A DNA stretch of 64,000 bases from Paenibacillus monticola (GTDB lineage: Bacteria > Bacillota > Bacilli > Paenibacillales > Paenibacillaceae): contig NZ_WJXB01000007.1 of assembly GCF_009664975.1 (NCBI RefSeq), positions 62,001 through 126,000 of the forward strand. The letters are read 5' to 3'. The first letter of the stretch is position 1; each line of letters starts with the position of its first letter. The position numbers and the translations under genes were made by a program. This document shows, piece after piece, positions 8,746-16,793 of the stretch. A model generated the notes under the pieces. The model searched no databases. It was not told the origin of the DNA and worked only from the letters and a program-made list of their open reading frames with translations.

Positions 8746-9225
8746 TTATCTCTTTACAACAGGAATCCACATTTCACCAAAAATCAAACCGTTTCGCTGC
8801 CCCATCTCAACCGTTGCATTCGGCCCGCCTACATAGGCGAAATTCTTTACTTCCGGCAAAACTTGTCCAAAAGCCAGGCCAGCAAGCTTAGTATTCAGTT
8901 CATCGGCCGTCTTCTCTTCCCCTTTAACAACCAGGTAATCCCCCTTCGGAAATTGGATCACTCTTGCTTCTTCTGGTGCCGTTGCCTCAGTCATGACCCC
9001 AGCATAATGCATCATCTTGCTATTCACCGCTTCGTTCACGGCAAAAATGTAGTCATTGGTGGCAATGGCTTTTAAAGTGTCAAGTCTTCCATCTTGGCTT
9101 ACGGCCTGCCAAAAGTCTGATTTTTCCTTATTTATTCCGGCATAGTCTGTGTAATCGCTCTTAAGCTCAGTTCCTAAACCTAATACGGTAAAGCTGTCTT
9201 TCTGTTCAAGCGTATAATCTGCCAT
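8746..9225 (-). CDS. GyrI-like (AraC effector-binding) domain protein
   Basis: This is a 159-residue stand-alone small-ligand-binding domain of the GyrI/SHS2 type. It begins with a short beta hairpin (YTLEQKDSFTVLGLGTEL). It has the typical WQAV helix (SDFWQAVSQDGRLDTL), a YAGVMTE strand and the conserved end RNGLIFGEMWIPVVKR, which resembles the family's EIWIPV ending. Such proteins bind hydrophobic or cationic small molecules. With no DNA-binding part here, it may sequester or modify a ligand. It is divergent from the YafY-type regulator gene at 9335. Confidence 0.75.
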   Translation of the reverse strand: MADYTLEQKDSFTVLGLGTELKSDYTDYAGINKEKSDFWQAVSQDGRLDTLKAIATNDYIFAVNEAVNSKMMHYAGVMTEATAPEEARVIQFPKGDYLVVKGEEKTADELNTKLAGLAFGQVLPEVKNFAYVGGPNATVEMGQRNGLIFGEMWIPVVKR

Positions 9226-9277
9226 ATTCAGAACCGCCTTTTTTGTGAATTAATCAAATGACTTGTCTTCATCACTT

Positions 9278-9289
9278 GATATGTATATC
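9278..9289. promoter_or_regulatory. Inverted repeat in divergent promoter region
   Basis: GATAT-GT-ATATC lies midway between the GyrI-like gene and the YafY-type regulator gene. It is a candidate operator for the WYL regulator, based only on position and symmetry. Confidence 0.3.
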
Positions 9290-9334
9290 ATAGCCTTAAA
9301 TCATGTCAGAAAATGAAACTGTTTAGGAGCCCCC

Positions 9335-10297
9335 ATGAAAAAAGTTGAACGGATTAATATCATCATGCGTTATATCAACAACCGCGCTCACTTTACCATT
9401 TCTGAAATCATGCGGGAATTTAACATCTCTCGTTCGACAGCTATCAGAGATATCAGAGAAATTGAGGACATGGGGATGCCACTTGTCGCTGAAGTTGGGA
9501 GGGATGGGGGTTATTTTGTCATGCGCAACTCTGTCCTTCCCGCGGTTCGCTTTACCGATAATGAGGTCAAAGCTCTTTTTATTGCCTTTTTAGCCACAAG
9601 AAATCAACAACTTCCCTATCTAAAGAGTCGTCAGTCTTTGGCTGAGAAATTACTAGGCCTCATCTCAGAGAACCAGCAAGATGACCTTTTTCTTTTAAAT
9701 CAAATCTTGTTGTTTGAAGGCACCAACCCCCATAATCCCGACCTACTTGATCTTTCAGACCTCCCCCATCCCATGTTAGAAAAACTGATCCAACTCCTTC
9801 TTTTGGATAGCTATTTAGTGATTACCATTGAAGAAGAGAAGGTAATCAAGACTTATCCCATTTATCTCTTGCATCTTTATCGTGAAAAAAGCCTTTGGCT
9901 CATTGAAGGCTTTGATTTAAACGAAGAGAAGAAGCAGATTTATCCTGTCGATCAACTCACCGATGTCATACCCTACAGCGCGGAAAAAAGATTAAGTAAG
10001 AAAAAGATTTCAGAAAAACTTAGTAAGCAGGAAGAGGTGATCAACCTTGTTCTTGAACTTGGTCCAAAAGCGATTGCCCAATTCAAAAAATACCATCCTT
10101 TAAAAGTATCTATATCCTATACGAATCCTTATCAAACCACAGCCATTCTAAAGACTTTTATCGATGTTAATAAGCCCGAAGAATTGACCGAAACAACCAA
10201 TTGGCTACTTTTCCTAGGCGGGGATATCAAAGTCAGAGAAGTGCCAGATGAAGTCTTTGAGGGTTTACAAGAGCGAATACGTATATACTGCCCATAA
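9335..10297 (+). CDS. YafY-type HTH/WYL transcriptional regulator
   Basis: This is a 320-residue regulator. The N-terminal helix-turn-helix spans about residues 5-60 (HFTISEIMREFNISRSTAIR and then RDIREIEDMGMP), followed by the typical wing GGYFVM. The middle and C-terminal parts fit the WYL/WCX arrangement of the YafY family, although the WYL triplet itself is replaced by LHLYREKSLWLIEGFDL. AGGAG lies nearby, before the ATG. It is transcribed away from the two small genes at 8267-9225 and probably controls them. The sequence is AT-rich compared with the next operon, which may indicate separate origin. Confidence 0.8.
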   Translation: MKKVERINIIMRYINNRAHFTISEIMREFNISRSTAIRDIREIEDMGMPLVAEVGRDGGYFVMRNSVLPAVRFTDNEVKALFIAFLATRNQQLPYLKSRQSLAEKLLGLISENQQDDLFLLNQILLFEGTNPHNPDLLDLSDLPHPMLEKLIQLLLLDSYLVITIEEEKVIKTYPIYLLHLYREKSLWLIEGFDLNEEKKQIYPVDQLTDVIPYSAEKRLSKKKISEKLSKQEEVINLVLELGPKAIAQFKKYHPLKVSISYTNPYQTTAILKTFIDVNKPEELTETTNWLLFLGGDIKVREVPDEVFEGLQERIRIYCP

Positions 10298-10326
10298 TAA
10301 GAGGCTAGCTATTCCCGAATTGCATC

Positions 10327-10365
10327 TTGACAACCGCCCTTGATCAAAGTAGTATTTTAAAATAC
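10327..10365 (+). promoter_or_regulatory. Promoter with overlapping palindromic operator
   Basis: TTGACA (10327-10332) and TAGTAT (10350-10355) are separated by 17 bases and form a near-consensus sigma-A promoter. The -10 overlaps a perfect 14-base palindrome GTATTTTAAAATAC (10352-10365). The following gene encodes a DNA-binding regulator, so autorepression is likely. Confidence 0.7.
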
Positions 10366-10410
10366 GCCTAACATCTTCAGAATATAAAATTTGACGAAGG
10401 AGGCCACTCC

Positions 10411-11190
10411 ATGATCGAATCACTACGGAAACTCGGCTTGTCCGATCTGGAAGCTCGCTGCTATCTGGCGCTGCACGGTCAGCCGCCCTCCTCGGGCTAT
10501 GAGGTCGCAAAACAGGTGTCGATTTCACGCTCTAACGTCTACGCCGCGCTGCGCGGCCTGGTGGAGAAGGGTGTCTGTCGCGCCGTAGAAGGTGAGCCTA
10601 TCACGTTCGCGGCGATCCCGATCGGACAAGTTGTCAAGCTGCTTCAATCTGATTTCGAGCGTACGGCCCGTTTACTGGAGAATGAACTGACTGCTCTACC
10701 GGAGACGCCGCCCTTCTTCAGCAACTGGAAGGGCGAACAGCAAGTGGATCTGGCGATTCGCCGCCTCGCCGCCAATGCCAGGGAAGAGATTCTGGTTGAT
10801 CTTTGGGCTGAGGATCTGCACTGGGTAGAGGAACCGCTGCTCGCCGCCGAGCGCCGGGGCACCGCTGTTCATCTGATGGTCATCGGTGAGGTACCGACGG
10901 AGCTAGAACGCGTTATCGTACATAGTGTACCGCTCGGAGGGCCGCACAAGTCGCGGAACTTCTCGATGCTGCTGGATAAAGAGACAGCGATCCTTGGCAG
11001 CTTCAGTCGGTACGCGCCATCTTCGGCACTGGAGAGCAATCATCCAGCAGTGCTGAACATGCTGGAGACTTCGTACTTTCACGATGTTGTGATGATGCGG
11101 ATCGAGGTCGATTTTGCGAAAGAGCTGGAAGATCGTTACGGGAAGGACTATGCCCTAATTCGGCGCGAGCATCCCGAGATGCACTCTTGA
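10411..11190 (+). CDS. TrmB-family transcriptional regulator
   Basis: This is a 259-residue regulator with the TrmB-type N-terminal winged helix (LRKLGLSDLEARCYLALHG, ISRSNVYAALRGLVEKGVCR). A coiled linker (QVVKLLQSDFERTARLLENE) follows. The C-terminal phospholipase-D-like sensor fold runs from about residue 105 (REEILVDLWAEDL, AERRGTAVHLMVIGE, SMLLDKETAILGSF). An AGGAGG site lies upstream. The MFS exporter gene starts 30 bases after its stop, and the GC content of both is higher than in the preceding genes. Family knowledge suggests that ligand binding relieves repression of the adjacent exporter. Confidence 0.85.
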   Translation: MIESLRKLGLSDLEARCYLALHGQPPSSGYEVAKQVSISRSNVYAALRGLVEKGVCRAVEGEPITFAAIPIGQVVKLLQSDFERTARLLENELTALPETPPFFSNWKGEQQVDLAIRRLAANAREEILVDLWAEDLHWVEEPLLAAERRGTAVHLMVIGEVPTELERVIVHSVPLGGPHKSRNFSMLLDKETAILGSFSRYAPSSALESNHPAVLNMLETSYFHDVVMMRIEVDFAKELEDRYGKDYALIRREHPEMHS

Positions 11191-11220
11191 AGACCTGAAC
11201 ACCTGAAAGGATGACTTACA

Positions 11221-12447
11221 TTGAATGAAAACGGTTCGTCCGTGCTCCATAACCGCTCGTTCCTGCGGTTATGGATCGCGCGGATTTTCTCAACCAGTGC
11301 TTTCCAAATGCTGTCCGTCGCTATCGGCTGGCAGATGTATGCGCTGACGGACAGCGCTTTCCAACTAGGACTCGTCGGCCTTGCCCAATTCTTGCCCATG
11401 CTGCTGTTGACGCTGCCAGCCGGGCAGACCGCAGACCGCTACGACCGCCGCACCATCGTCTATCTCTGTCAGCTTATAGAGAGCGTTGTGGTCTTGTTGC
11501 TTGTCCTCGGCAGTATGCAAGGCTGGCTCGGCTCGGTTCATCTACTGACCGCCGCCGCCCTTCTTGGCGCGAGCCGCACCTTTGAAGGCCCAGCCTCGGC
11601 TGCGCTTGTGCCAGACATCGTGGAACGCGAACAGCTGCCGAAAGCAGCAGCTTGGTCCGCCTCGGCGATGCAGACGGCGATGATTGTGGGTCCGTCACTC
11701 GGAGGTGTGCTCGTCATCTGGGGCATCTCCGCCGCTTACATTGCATCGCTGGTCGCACTCCTTGTGTCGACCGTGCTGATTTTCTTCGTCAAGACCGTTC
11801 ATTTCGTGAAGAAACTAGATGCCGTCAACATGGACACGTTCCTCAGCGGACTGAAGTTTGTATTCGCCCGCAAAATCATTCTCGGTACCATCTCGCTCGA
11901 CCTGTTCGCTGTGCTGCTTGGCGGCGCGACCGCACTGCTGCCGATCTTCGCTGAGGATATCCTGAAGACTGGTTCGCTCGGTCTCGGCCTGCTGCGCACC
12001 GCACCGGCGGTCGGCGCGATCGTCGTCTCGCTGATCCTCACCCGATTTTCGGTGGAGAGAGCTATCGGCAAGATGCTGTTTGCCTCACTCGTCGTATTCG
12101 CCTTGGCGACGATCCTGTTCGGCGTCTCCCACAACATCTGGCTATCTCTTTTCGCATTGGTCCTTATCGGTGCTTCCGACGTCGTAAGTGTCGTCATCCG
12201 CTCGACACTCGTTCAGGTCAACACGCCCCAGGAGATGCAAGGCCGGGTTAACGCCGTCAATTCACTGTTCATCGGTACCTCGAACCAGCTGGGCGAATTT
12301 GAGTCCGGCACAATGGCCGGTCTGGTTGGCGCCGTGCCTGCAACCGTCATCGGCGGGCTCGGTACTCTCGCTATTTCCGTCATCTGGATGTTCTGGCTCT
12401 TCCCCGTTCTCCGGACCCAGAAGACGTATCAGGCAGAGGAGGGCTAA
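11221..12447 (+). CDS. MFS efflux transporter (macrolide/enterobactin-exporter type)
   Basis: This is a 408-residue major-facilitator permease of the MFS_3 group (EntS and macrolide-efflux-like proteins). It begins RSFLRLWIARIFSTSAFQML and has about twelve hydrophobic helices. The loop 2-3 signature is seen as LPAGQTADRYDRRTIVYLCQ, and an FxGPA segment (SRTFEGPASAALVPDIV) is typical of this group. The start is TTG at 11221, with AAAGGA about nine bases upstream. It forms an operon with the TrmB regulator. The substrate is unknown. It is far from the lipopeptide cluster, so a link would be guesswork. Confidence 0.88.
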   Translation: MNENGSSVLHNRSFLRLWIARIFSTSAFQMLSVAIGWQMYALTDSAFQLGLVGLAQFLPMLLLTLPAGQTADRYDRRTIVYLCQLIESVVVLLLVLGSMQGWLGSVHLLTAAALLGASRTFEGPASAALVPDIVEREQLPKAAAWSASAMQTAMIVGPSLGGVLVIWGISAAYIASLVALLVSTVLIFFVKTVHFVKKLDAVNMDTFLSGLKFVFARKIILGTISLDLFAVLLGGATALLPIFAEDILKTGSLGLGLLRTAPAVGAIVVSLILTRFSVERAIGKMLFASLVVFALATILFGVSHNIWLSLFALVLIGASDVVSVVIRSTLVQVNTPQEMQGRVNAVNSLFIGTSNQLGEFESGTMAGLVGAVPATVIGGLGTLAISVIWMFWLFPVLRTQKTYQAEEG

Positions 12448-12560
12448 GGCGACATAATGGAATATCCAGGGTTATATACATAATGATCCTGAAAGAGTCA
12501 AGGTAGCCAATAGCTTCAAATTCGATTTATTATAGGTAGTTATAATAGATAATAAACGTA

Positions 12561-12600
12561 AACAATAAGGCTGCCGATTGGCAGCCTTATTGTTTGTTCT
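12561..12600. terminator. Bidirectional terminator
   Basis: A perfect 15-bp stem (12561-12575 with 12580-12594) with a GATT loop and T/A-rich ends. It lies between the MFS gene and the oppositely oriented flavin oxidoreductase gene and can serve both. Confidence 0.88.
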
Positions 12601-12653
12601 TGCAATCATTTCTTCTTGTTCTCTAATGTTACCTTCTTATGATGAGCACGCAA

Positions 12654-13763
12654 TCAATACAGATGGGCTGCCGCCTCAGGAGTAAAGGCTTGAATGTCCT
12701 CCATCCGGCCCTCCTGAATTTTCTTTGCCCAAGCCGGATCACCAAGGAGTGCGCGTCCGACAGCCACCAGATCAAACTCTTGATTGTCCAGCCGCTTCAT
12801 CAGCTCCTCCAGCCCTTGGTGGTCTGCTTCTTCATCTTCTGCAGGTTCACTGTCCATCCCTACTGAACCCACGGAAATTGTTGTCTTTCCGGTGAGCTTC
12901 TTCACCCATCCAGCGAGGCCAAGCTCTGAACCTGCAAATTCCGGGTCCCAGAATCGTCGTGTCGAGACATGGAAGATGTCCACTCCTGCTTTCACCAGTA
13001 CACTCAGGAATTGCTCCAGCTGCTCCGGTGTATCCACTAGCCTAGCCGTGTAATCCCCCATTTTCCATTGGGATATCCGTATCGCAATCGGGTAATCAGG
13101 TCCAACGGCAGTTCGGACTGCCTGCACAATTTCGGCTGCAAATCGGGTGCGTTTCAAGAAATCACCGCCATAGCGGTCCGTCCGCTGATTGGTTTTTTCC
13201 CAGAAGAATTGATCAATCAGTAAGCCATGGCCTGCGGAAAGCTCAATCCCATCGAAGCCAATCTGTTGTGCATTCACTGCCGCATCGACATAGGCCTGAA
13301 TGACCTTGGCAATTTCTTCTTCCGTCATCGGTTCGCTTACTTTGTGCCCCTGCAAATCAAGTCCCGATGGCCCAATCGATGGGGCGTTCGGGTAAGGCTG
13401 AGATCCTATGGGGCGAATCATCCCCATATGACCCAGCTGCGGGAAAATAGTCCCCCCGGCCTCGTGAACCTGTCTGACTACTTCACGCCAGCCGTTCAGA
13501 GCGGCTTCGCCATACATATTAGGGAGTCTGGGTTCACTGGATGCCGCCGGATGGTCTATCATGCCTACAGCGATCACAAGCCCCACCCCATTCTCGGCGC
13601 GCCGCCGGAAATACCCGGCAGTATCCTCACCCGGCACACCTTCAGGTGCAAAAGCACGCGCCATCGGTGACATGACAATCCGGTTAGGTATAGTTAATTC
13701 ATGAACCGTATACGGTTCAAATAGGGCCTCCAGTGAATGGATTTGCTGCTGTTGTTTAGTCAA
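12654..13763 (-). CDS. Old-yellow-enzyme family NADH:flavin oxidoreductase
   Basis: This is a 369-residue FMN-dependent TIM-barrel enzyme of the OYE family. Visible family features are TIPNRIVMSPMARAF near the N-terminus, GLVIAVGMID, FPQLGHMGM, the barrel strand GIELSAGHGLLIDQFFWE (usually GxEIHxAHGYL), NQRTDRYGGDFLKRTRFA, and the FMN-phosphate region AVGRALLGDPAW at the C-terminus. The start is TTG with AGGAGG nine bases upstream. The enzyme likely reduces electrophilic enones, nitro compounds or quinones. A TetR regulator is divergently encoded and two related inverted repeats sit between them, so induction by such electrophiles is plausible. Confidence 0.9.
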   Translation of the reverse strand: MTKQQQQIHSLEALFEPYTVHELTIPNRIVMSPMARAFAPEGVPGEDTAGYFRRRAENGVGLVIAVGMIDHPAASSEPRLPNMYGEAALNGWREVVRQVHEAGGTIFPQLGHMGMIRPIGSQPYPNAPSIGPSGLDLQGHKVSEPMTEEEIAKVIQAYVDAAVNAQQIGFDGIELSAGHGLLIDQFFWEKTNQRTDRYGGDFLKRTRFAAEIVQAVRTAVGPDYPIAIRISQWKMGDYTARLVDTPEQLEQFLSVLVKAGVDIFHVSTRRFWDPEFAGSELGLAGWVKKLTGKTTISVGSVGMDSEPAEDEEADHQGLEELMKRLDNQEFDLVAVGRALLGDPAWAKKIQEGRMEDIQAFTPEAAAHLY

Positions 13764-13931
13764 GAATAACGCCTCCTATAGTTTTGTGAGCGTTGGCTCC
13801 ACATGAATCTGCTTCGAACAAAAGGGCTTCGGAAGCATACGCTTTAAGTTTGAATGATTATTTTCAAAGCGGGTATGAGTGCAATAGTAACAAGCTCCAG
13901 TCCGCGCTTCAACCAACAATCCGCCCAGGTT

Positions 13932-13945
13932 GTTGCTTAAGCAAG
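13932..13945. promoter_or_regulatory. Secondary TetR operator candidate
   Basis: GTTGCTTAAGCAAG contains the perfect 12-base palindrome TTGCTTAAGCAA (13933-13944). It resembles the two GTTG-N6-CAAC operators at 13982 and 30829, differing at three positions from the latter. It sits on the flavin-oxidoreductase side of the divergent region. Confidence 0.45.
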
Positions 13946-13981
13946 AAGTAGAAAAAACTGTCGCATTGGAAGATAATAATT

Positions 13982-13995
13982 GTTGTCTAATCAAC
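13982..13995. promoter_or_regulatory. TetR-family operator (GTTG-N6-CAAC)
   Basis: GTTGTCTAATCAAC is an inverted repeat located 55 bases before the TetR gene. The reverse complement of the repeat at 30829-30842, next to a paralogous TetR gene, is GTTGTCTAAGCAAC, identical at 13 of 14 positions. That shared occurrence next to related regulators is strong evidence for an operator. Confidence 0.7.
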
Positions 13996-14049
13996 ACATG
14001 TTTATAATAAGAGGATTATTATCTTTACTTAAGAGGGAGTGTTCAAAGG

Positions 14050-14631
14050 ATGGCTGGTGTACTTCCCCCCAACCCAAACGATCCGCGTGTCATTCGGACA
14101 CGTCAATTAATTCTGGACGCCTTCGTCCAGCAATTGAATATCATGGACTTCAACTCGATAACCGTCGGCGACATTACCAAAGCAGCTACGATTAACCGAG
14201 CTACCTTCTACGCACACTTTCCTGATAAATATGCGCTGTTCGAAGCCTTTTTGTTAGACGCATTTACGAATATGGTACTCAATAAAGTTGATACGGAAGG
14301 ATCTTTGACGGAGAAGACACTTCAGGAGCTTATTGTGGCCTTATGTAACTATCATGAGACAAGCCACTACTGTTTCAAAAAATACGATTCAGTGGCCCTC
14401 TTGCTGGAAGAGAATATCAAGCTGCATCTCGAGAAACTCGTCCTTCAGCTGGTTTCCAGAGCATCAACCGCTGCAGATTCGAAGTCGCTCGCAACCGCAG
14501 CCACCCTGTTAAGCTGGTCTCTATATGGAATAACCTACCGCTGGAACCTGGAGGGAAGAATAGAGTCCTCCTCCGAGCTGGCCGAGCGAGTAATGCCGCT
14601 GATCACTGGCGGGTTCCACCTCTTTTACTGA
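14050..14631 (+). CDS. TetR/AcrR-family regulator
   Basis: This is a 193-residue repressor. The N-terminal DNA-binding domain reads DPRVIRTRQLILDAFVQQL, then ITVGDITKAATINRATFYAH and FPDKYALFEAFL. The C-terminal ligand domain is helical. It closely resembles the regulator at 30127-30714, which shares the DPRVxRTRQLI start, the TINRATFY/TLNRATFY helix and the DKYALxE motif. The start ATG has a GAGGGAG site some distance upstream. It is divergent from the flavin oxidoreductase, its probable target. Confidence 0.88.
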   Translation: MAGVLPPNPNDPRVIRTRQLILDAFVQQLNIMDFNSITVGDITKAATINRATFYAHFPDKYALFEAFLLDAFTNMVLNKVDTEGSLTEKTLQELIVALCNYHETSHYCFKKYDSVALLLEENIKLHLEKLVLQLVSRASTAADSKSLATAATLLSWSLYGITYRWNLEGRIESSSELAERVMPLITGGFHLFY

Positions 14632-14689
14632 AGAGTGGCATGAGTAAGAGTTAGGACTTGAAGTATAAGGATTGTTATAGGAGGATCTT

Positions 14690-14803
14690 ATGTCTGAACC
14701 CAGCAATCATCTGCAGAAAGAGCTTGCTGAACTCGTTGATCGCAGAAGGAGCAGCATCCGTCGGACTGAAACTTCCGATCCCGCGTGCTTCCAAATAAAT
14801 TGA
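14690..14803 (+). CDS. Small ORF or gene remnant
   Basis: A 37-codon frame (MSEPSNHLQKELAELVDRRR...) starts five bases after a near-perfect AGGAGG. Midway, the next frame reads EGAASVGLKLPIPRASK before its own stop, which looks like a more natural protein ending. The element may therefore be a frameshifted stub of a longer gene rather than a true small protein. A terminator follows immediately. No family is recognised. Confidence 0.3.
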   Translation: MSEPSNHLQKELAELVDRRRSSIRRTETSDPACFQIN

Positions 14804-14806
14804 ACG

Positions 14807-14850
14807 AAAAGGAGCCGCAGCTCGGTTTACTCGAGGTGCGGCTCCTTTGA
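14807..14850. terminator. Bidirectional terminator
   Basis: AAAGGAGCCGCA (14808-14819) pairs with TGCGGCTCCTTT (14837-14848). It lies between rightward sequence and the 3' end of the leftward XRE-type gene, and A/T runs flank both sides. Confidence 0.8.
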
Positions 14851-14888
14851 GCACTTTAGGCAAAGAATCATCATCAAGCATGGCAATA

Positions 14889-15692
14889 TCAGATATTCAT
14901 TAAACTTCGCAAACGCGCAGCCGTATCCGCTGAAGCTGTATAAATCATGATTTTCAGATCCGGATGGGTCGGCGGTTGCAAGGTTACATGTTGAAACTCC
15001 ATCTCTCCGATACGATCATCGTACAACCGTTTGTGACAATCGTTTACGACCTGAACATCATGCAGTGGCCAAGTCTCGCGAAACAGCTGGCTGGTCTGCA
15101 TAAATTCGTCAATAAGCTCCTTAAATCTCGGATCATTAGGGAAGTGTGCGTAATCCGCACGAAAGCGGGCAACGATGATTTGTGCCTAGGCTTCCCAATC
15201 CTTAATGTTCGTTCTTTGCGTCGTGTCCATCAAAAAAAAACGCATCCAATTGGGTTTCTTCTGCATTTGACTTGAAAATGACGGGAAGCGGAACACGAAC
15301 TCAGCAGCTTTGTTCCACAAGAGCAAATCCCAACATTTTCCCATCATGAATGCCGGATTCGGATCAAAAGCCATGATCATCTGTTCCAAGGCCGCATTTA
15401 ATTGCTGATCATCTACCCTTTCCTCTTGTACCGGTCTTGCCAGAAGATGGAGATGGTGACGTTCATCCTCAGTCAGTTGCAGCGCTTTTGCTATGTTATT
15501 CAGTACATCCTCTGATGGATTGATATTTCTGCCTTGTTCCAAAGAGATATACCAGGATGTTCCGATATGGGCAAGCTGGGCCACCTCTTCCCGTCGAAGC
15601 CCCGGGGTCCGTCGTCTTCCATAGGAGACTACCCCTACATCTTCAAGAGTAAGACGTTCACGGCGTGAACGCAAAAATTCACCTAACGACAT
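14889..15692 (-). pseudogene. MmyB-type HTH regulator with in-frame amber codon
   Basis: One frame from 15692 to 14889 encodes a helix-turn-helix protein with a C-terminal MmyB-like ligand-binding domain. It is interrupted only by TAG at 15186-15188. Residues 1-75 form the XRE domain (LGEFLRSRRERLTLEDVG, GLRREEVAQLAHIGTSWYIS, LEQGRN). The MmyB part has FDPNPAFMMGKCWDLLLWN before the stop. AQIIVARFRADYAHFPNDPR and DEFMQTSQLFRETWPLHDV come after it in the same frame. A single C-to-T change (CAG to TAG) explains it. The start at 15692 follows GGAGGAG. It probably once regulated the divergent epimerase gene. The upstream fragment keeps the DNA-binding domain and could still be made. Confidence 0.82.
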
Positions 15693-15830
15693 TCTGGAAG
15701 AAATCTCCTCCACGTATAACTCCTCCTTATCCTGACACTCCCAATCATACGATAAACGCAGGAGGGATGCTATTTGCACATTCTATTATACTGCTAGCAT
15801 AGCATCTAATACATTAGGAGGATTTGAAAA

Positions 15831-16673
15831 ATGAACATTTTTGTAACTGGAGCCACAGGTAAAGTAGGAAGCCGTTTTGTTCCGCGTATGTTGCAGCGTG
15901 GTCATCACGTGAAACTGTTGGTTAGGGACGCAGCAAAGGCGGACGGGCTTCTCCGACAGGGGGCTGAAGTAATTGAAGGCGATCTGTTGCATTCAGACGA
16001 TTATGTTGACGCTCTCCGGGGAATGGATGTTGTGGTTCACTTGGCAGCACAATTCCGTGGTGTGGACGAGGATACCACCAGAATCGCCAATATCGATGGC
16101 AGCATAGTTTTAGCTCGCGCTGCGTTGCAGGCGGATGTACCAAGGCTTGTTTTCTCCAGTACCAATAATGTCTATGGTTCCGGGAATCGTTCAAGACCAA
16201 ACCGAGAAGATGACGAACCGAGACCGGCCTTTCCTTATCCTCAATCCAAAGTGGAGGCCGAAGAGGCGCTTTTGCAGCTTCATCGCGAACAGGGATTAGG
16301 ACTGCGCATCGTACGGCTTCCCTTTGTCTATGGCGATGGCGATCCTCATATTGCGGAATTCATGCCGTTTTCCAGCAAATGGCATCCAGCCAAACGAATG
16401 CATATGGCGCACCATGCAGATGTAAGTCAAGCCTTGCTGCTCGCAGCCTCCACACCAGGTATTGATGGCCGGATCTACAATGTTGGCGACGATGCGCCGA
16501 TCTCCGTTGCGGAGTTGTTGCAGTTAAACAATAGCGAGATTTCTTCAGAATCGCTGCAGCAGGATTTTGATCCATGGGACATGATCGTCGATACCACGCG
16601 TATAAGAAACGAATTAAATTATCGGCCGATTTTCCCGTCATTCTATACGGCAAGAGATGCAGGTGCCCTTTAG
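15831..16673 (+). CDS. NAD-dependent epimerase/dehydratase (extended SDR)
   Basis: This is a 280-residue extended short-chain dehydrogenase. It has the Rossmann motif GATGKVG near the N-terminus, the DVVVHLAAQF segment, Ser-rich SSTNNVYG, and the active-site pair Tyr-x3-Lys in FPYPQSKVEAEEAL. The C-terminal half (RIVRLPFVYGDGDPHI, HHADVSQALLLAA, YNVGDDAPIS) fits nucleoside-sugar or small-alcohol epimerase-like enzymes. AGGAGG is seven bases before the ATG. It is divergent from the broken MmyB-type regulator. The substrate cannot be deduced. Confidence 0.85.
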   Translation: MNIFVTGATGKVGSRFVPRMLQRGHHVKLLVRDAAKADGLLRQGAEVIEGDLLHSDDYVDALRGMDVVVHLAAQFRGVDEDTTRIANIDGSIVLARAALQADVPRLVFSSTNNVYGSGNRSRPNREDDEPRPAFPYPQSKVEAEEALLQLHREQGLGLRIVRLPFVYGDGDPHIAEFMPFSSKWHPAKRMHMAHHADVSQALLLAASTPGIDGRIYNVGDDAPISVAELLQLNNSEISSESLQQDFDPWDMIVDTTRIRNELNYRPIFPSFYTARDAGAL

Positions 16674-16744
16674 ACCAGCAAATGAGGCATATGGTAAAGG
16701 TTAACCCTGTAAATGAAGTGATTGAAAGATTGAGGTAAAAAAGT

Positions 16745-16784
16745 AAAAGACATGGCATCCCCATCTTCGGGAGCCCTGTCTTTT
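16745..16784. terminator. Bidirectional terminator
   Basis: AAAAGACATGGCATCCC and GGGAGCCCTGTCTTTT form an imperfect but long stem. It lies between the convergent epimerase and SDR genes. Confidence 0.7.
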
Positions 16785-16793
16785 AATGCTGAT

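Noticed and set aside
11221..12447. MFS transporter as lipopeptide exporter
   Set aside because: It is 27 kb away, with its own regulator and promoter. No sequence link to the cluster.
14889..15101. Separate small gene of 70 codons
   Set aside because: It is the in-frame continuation of the MmyB-type regulator after an amber codon, with family-matching sequence on both sides of the stop.
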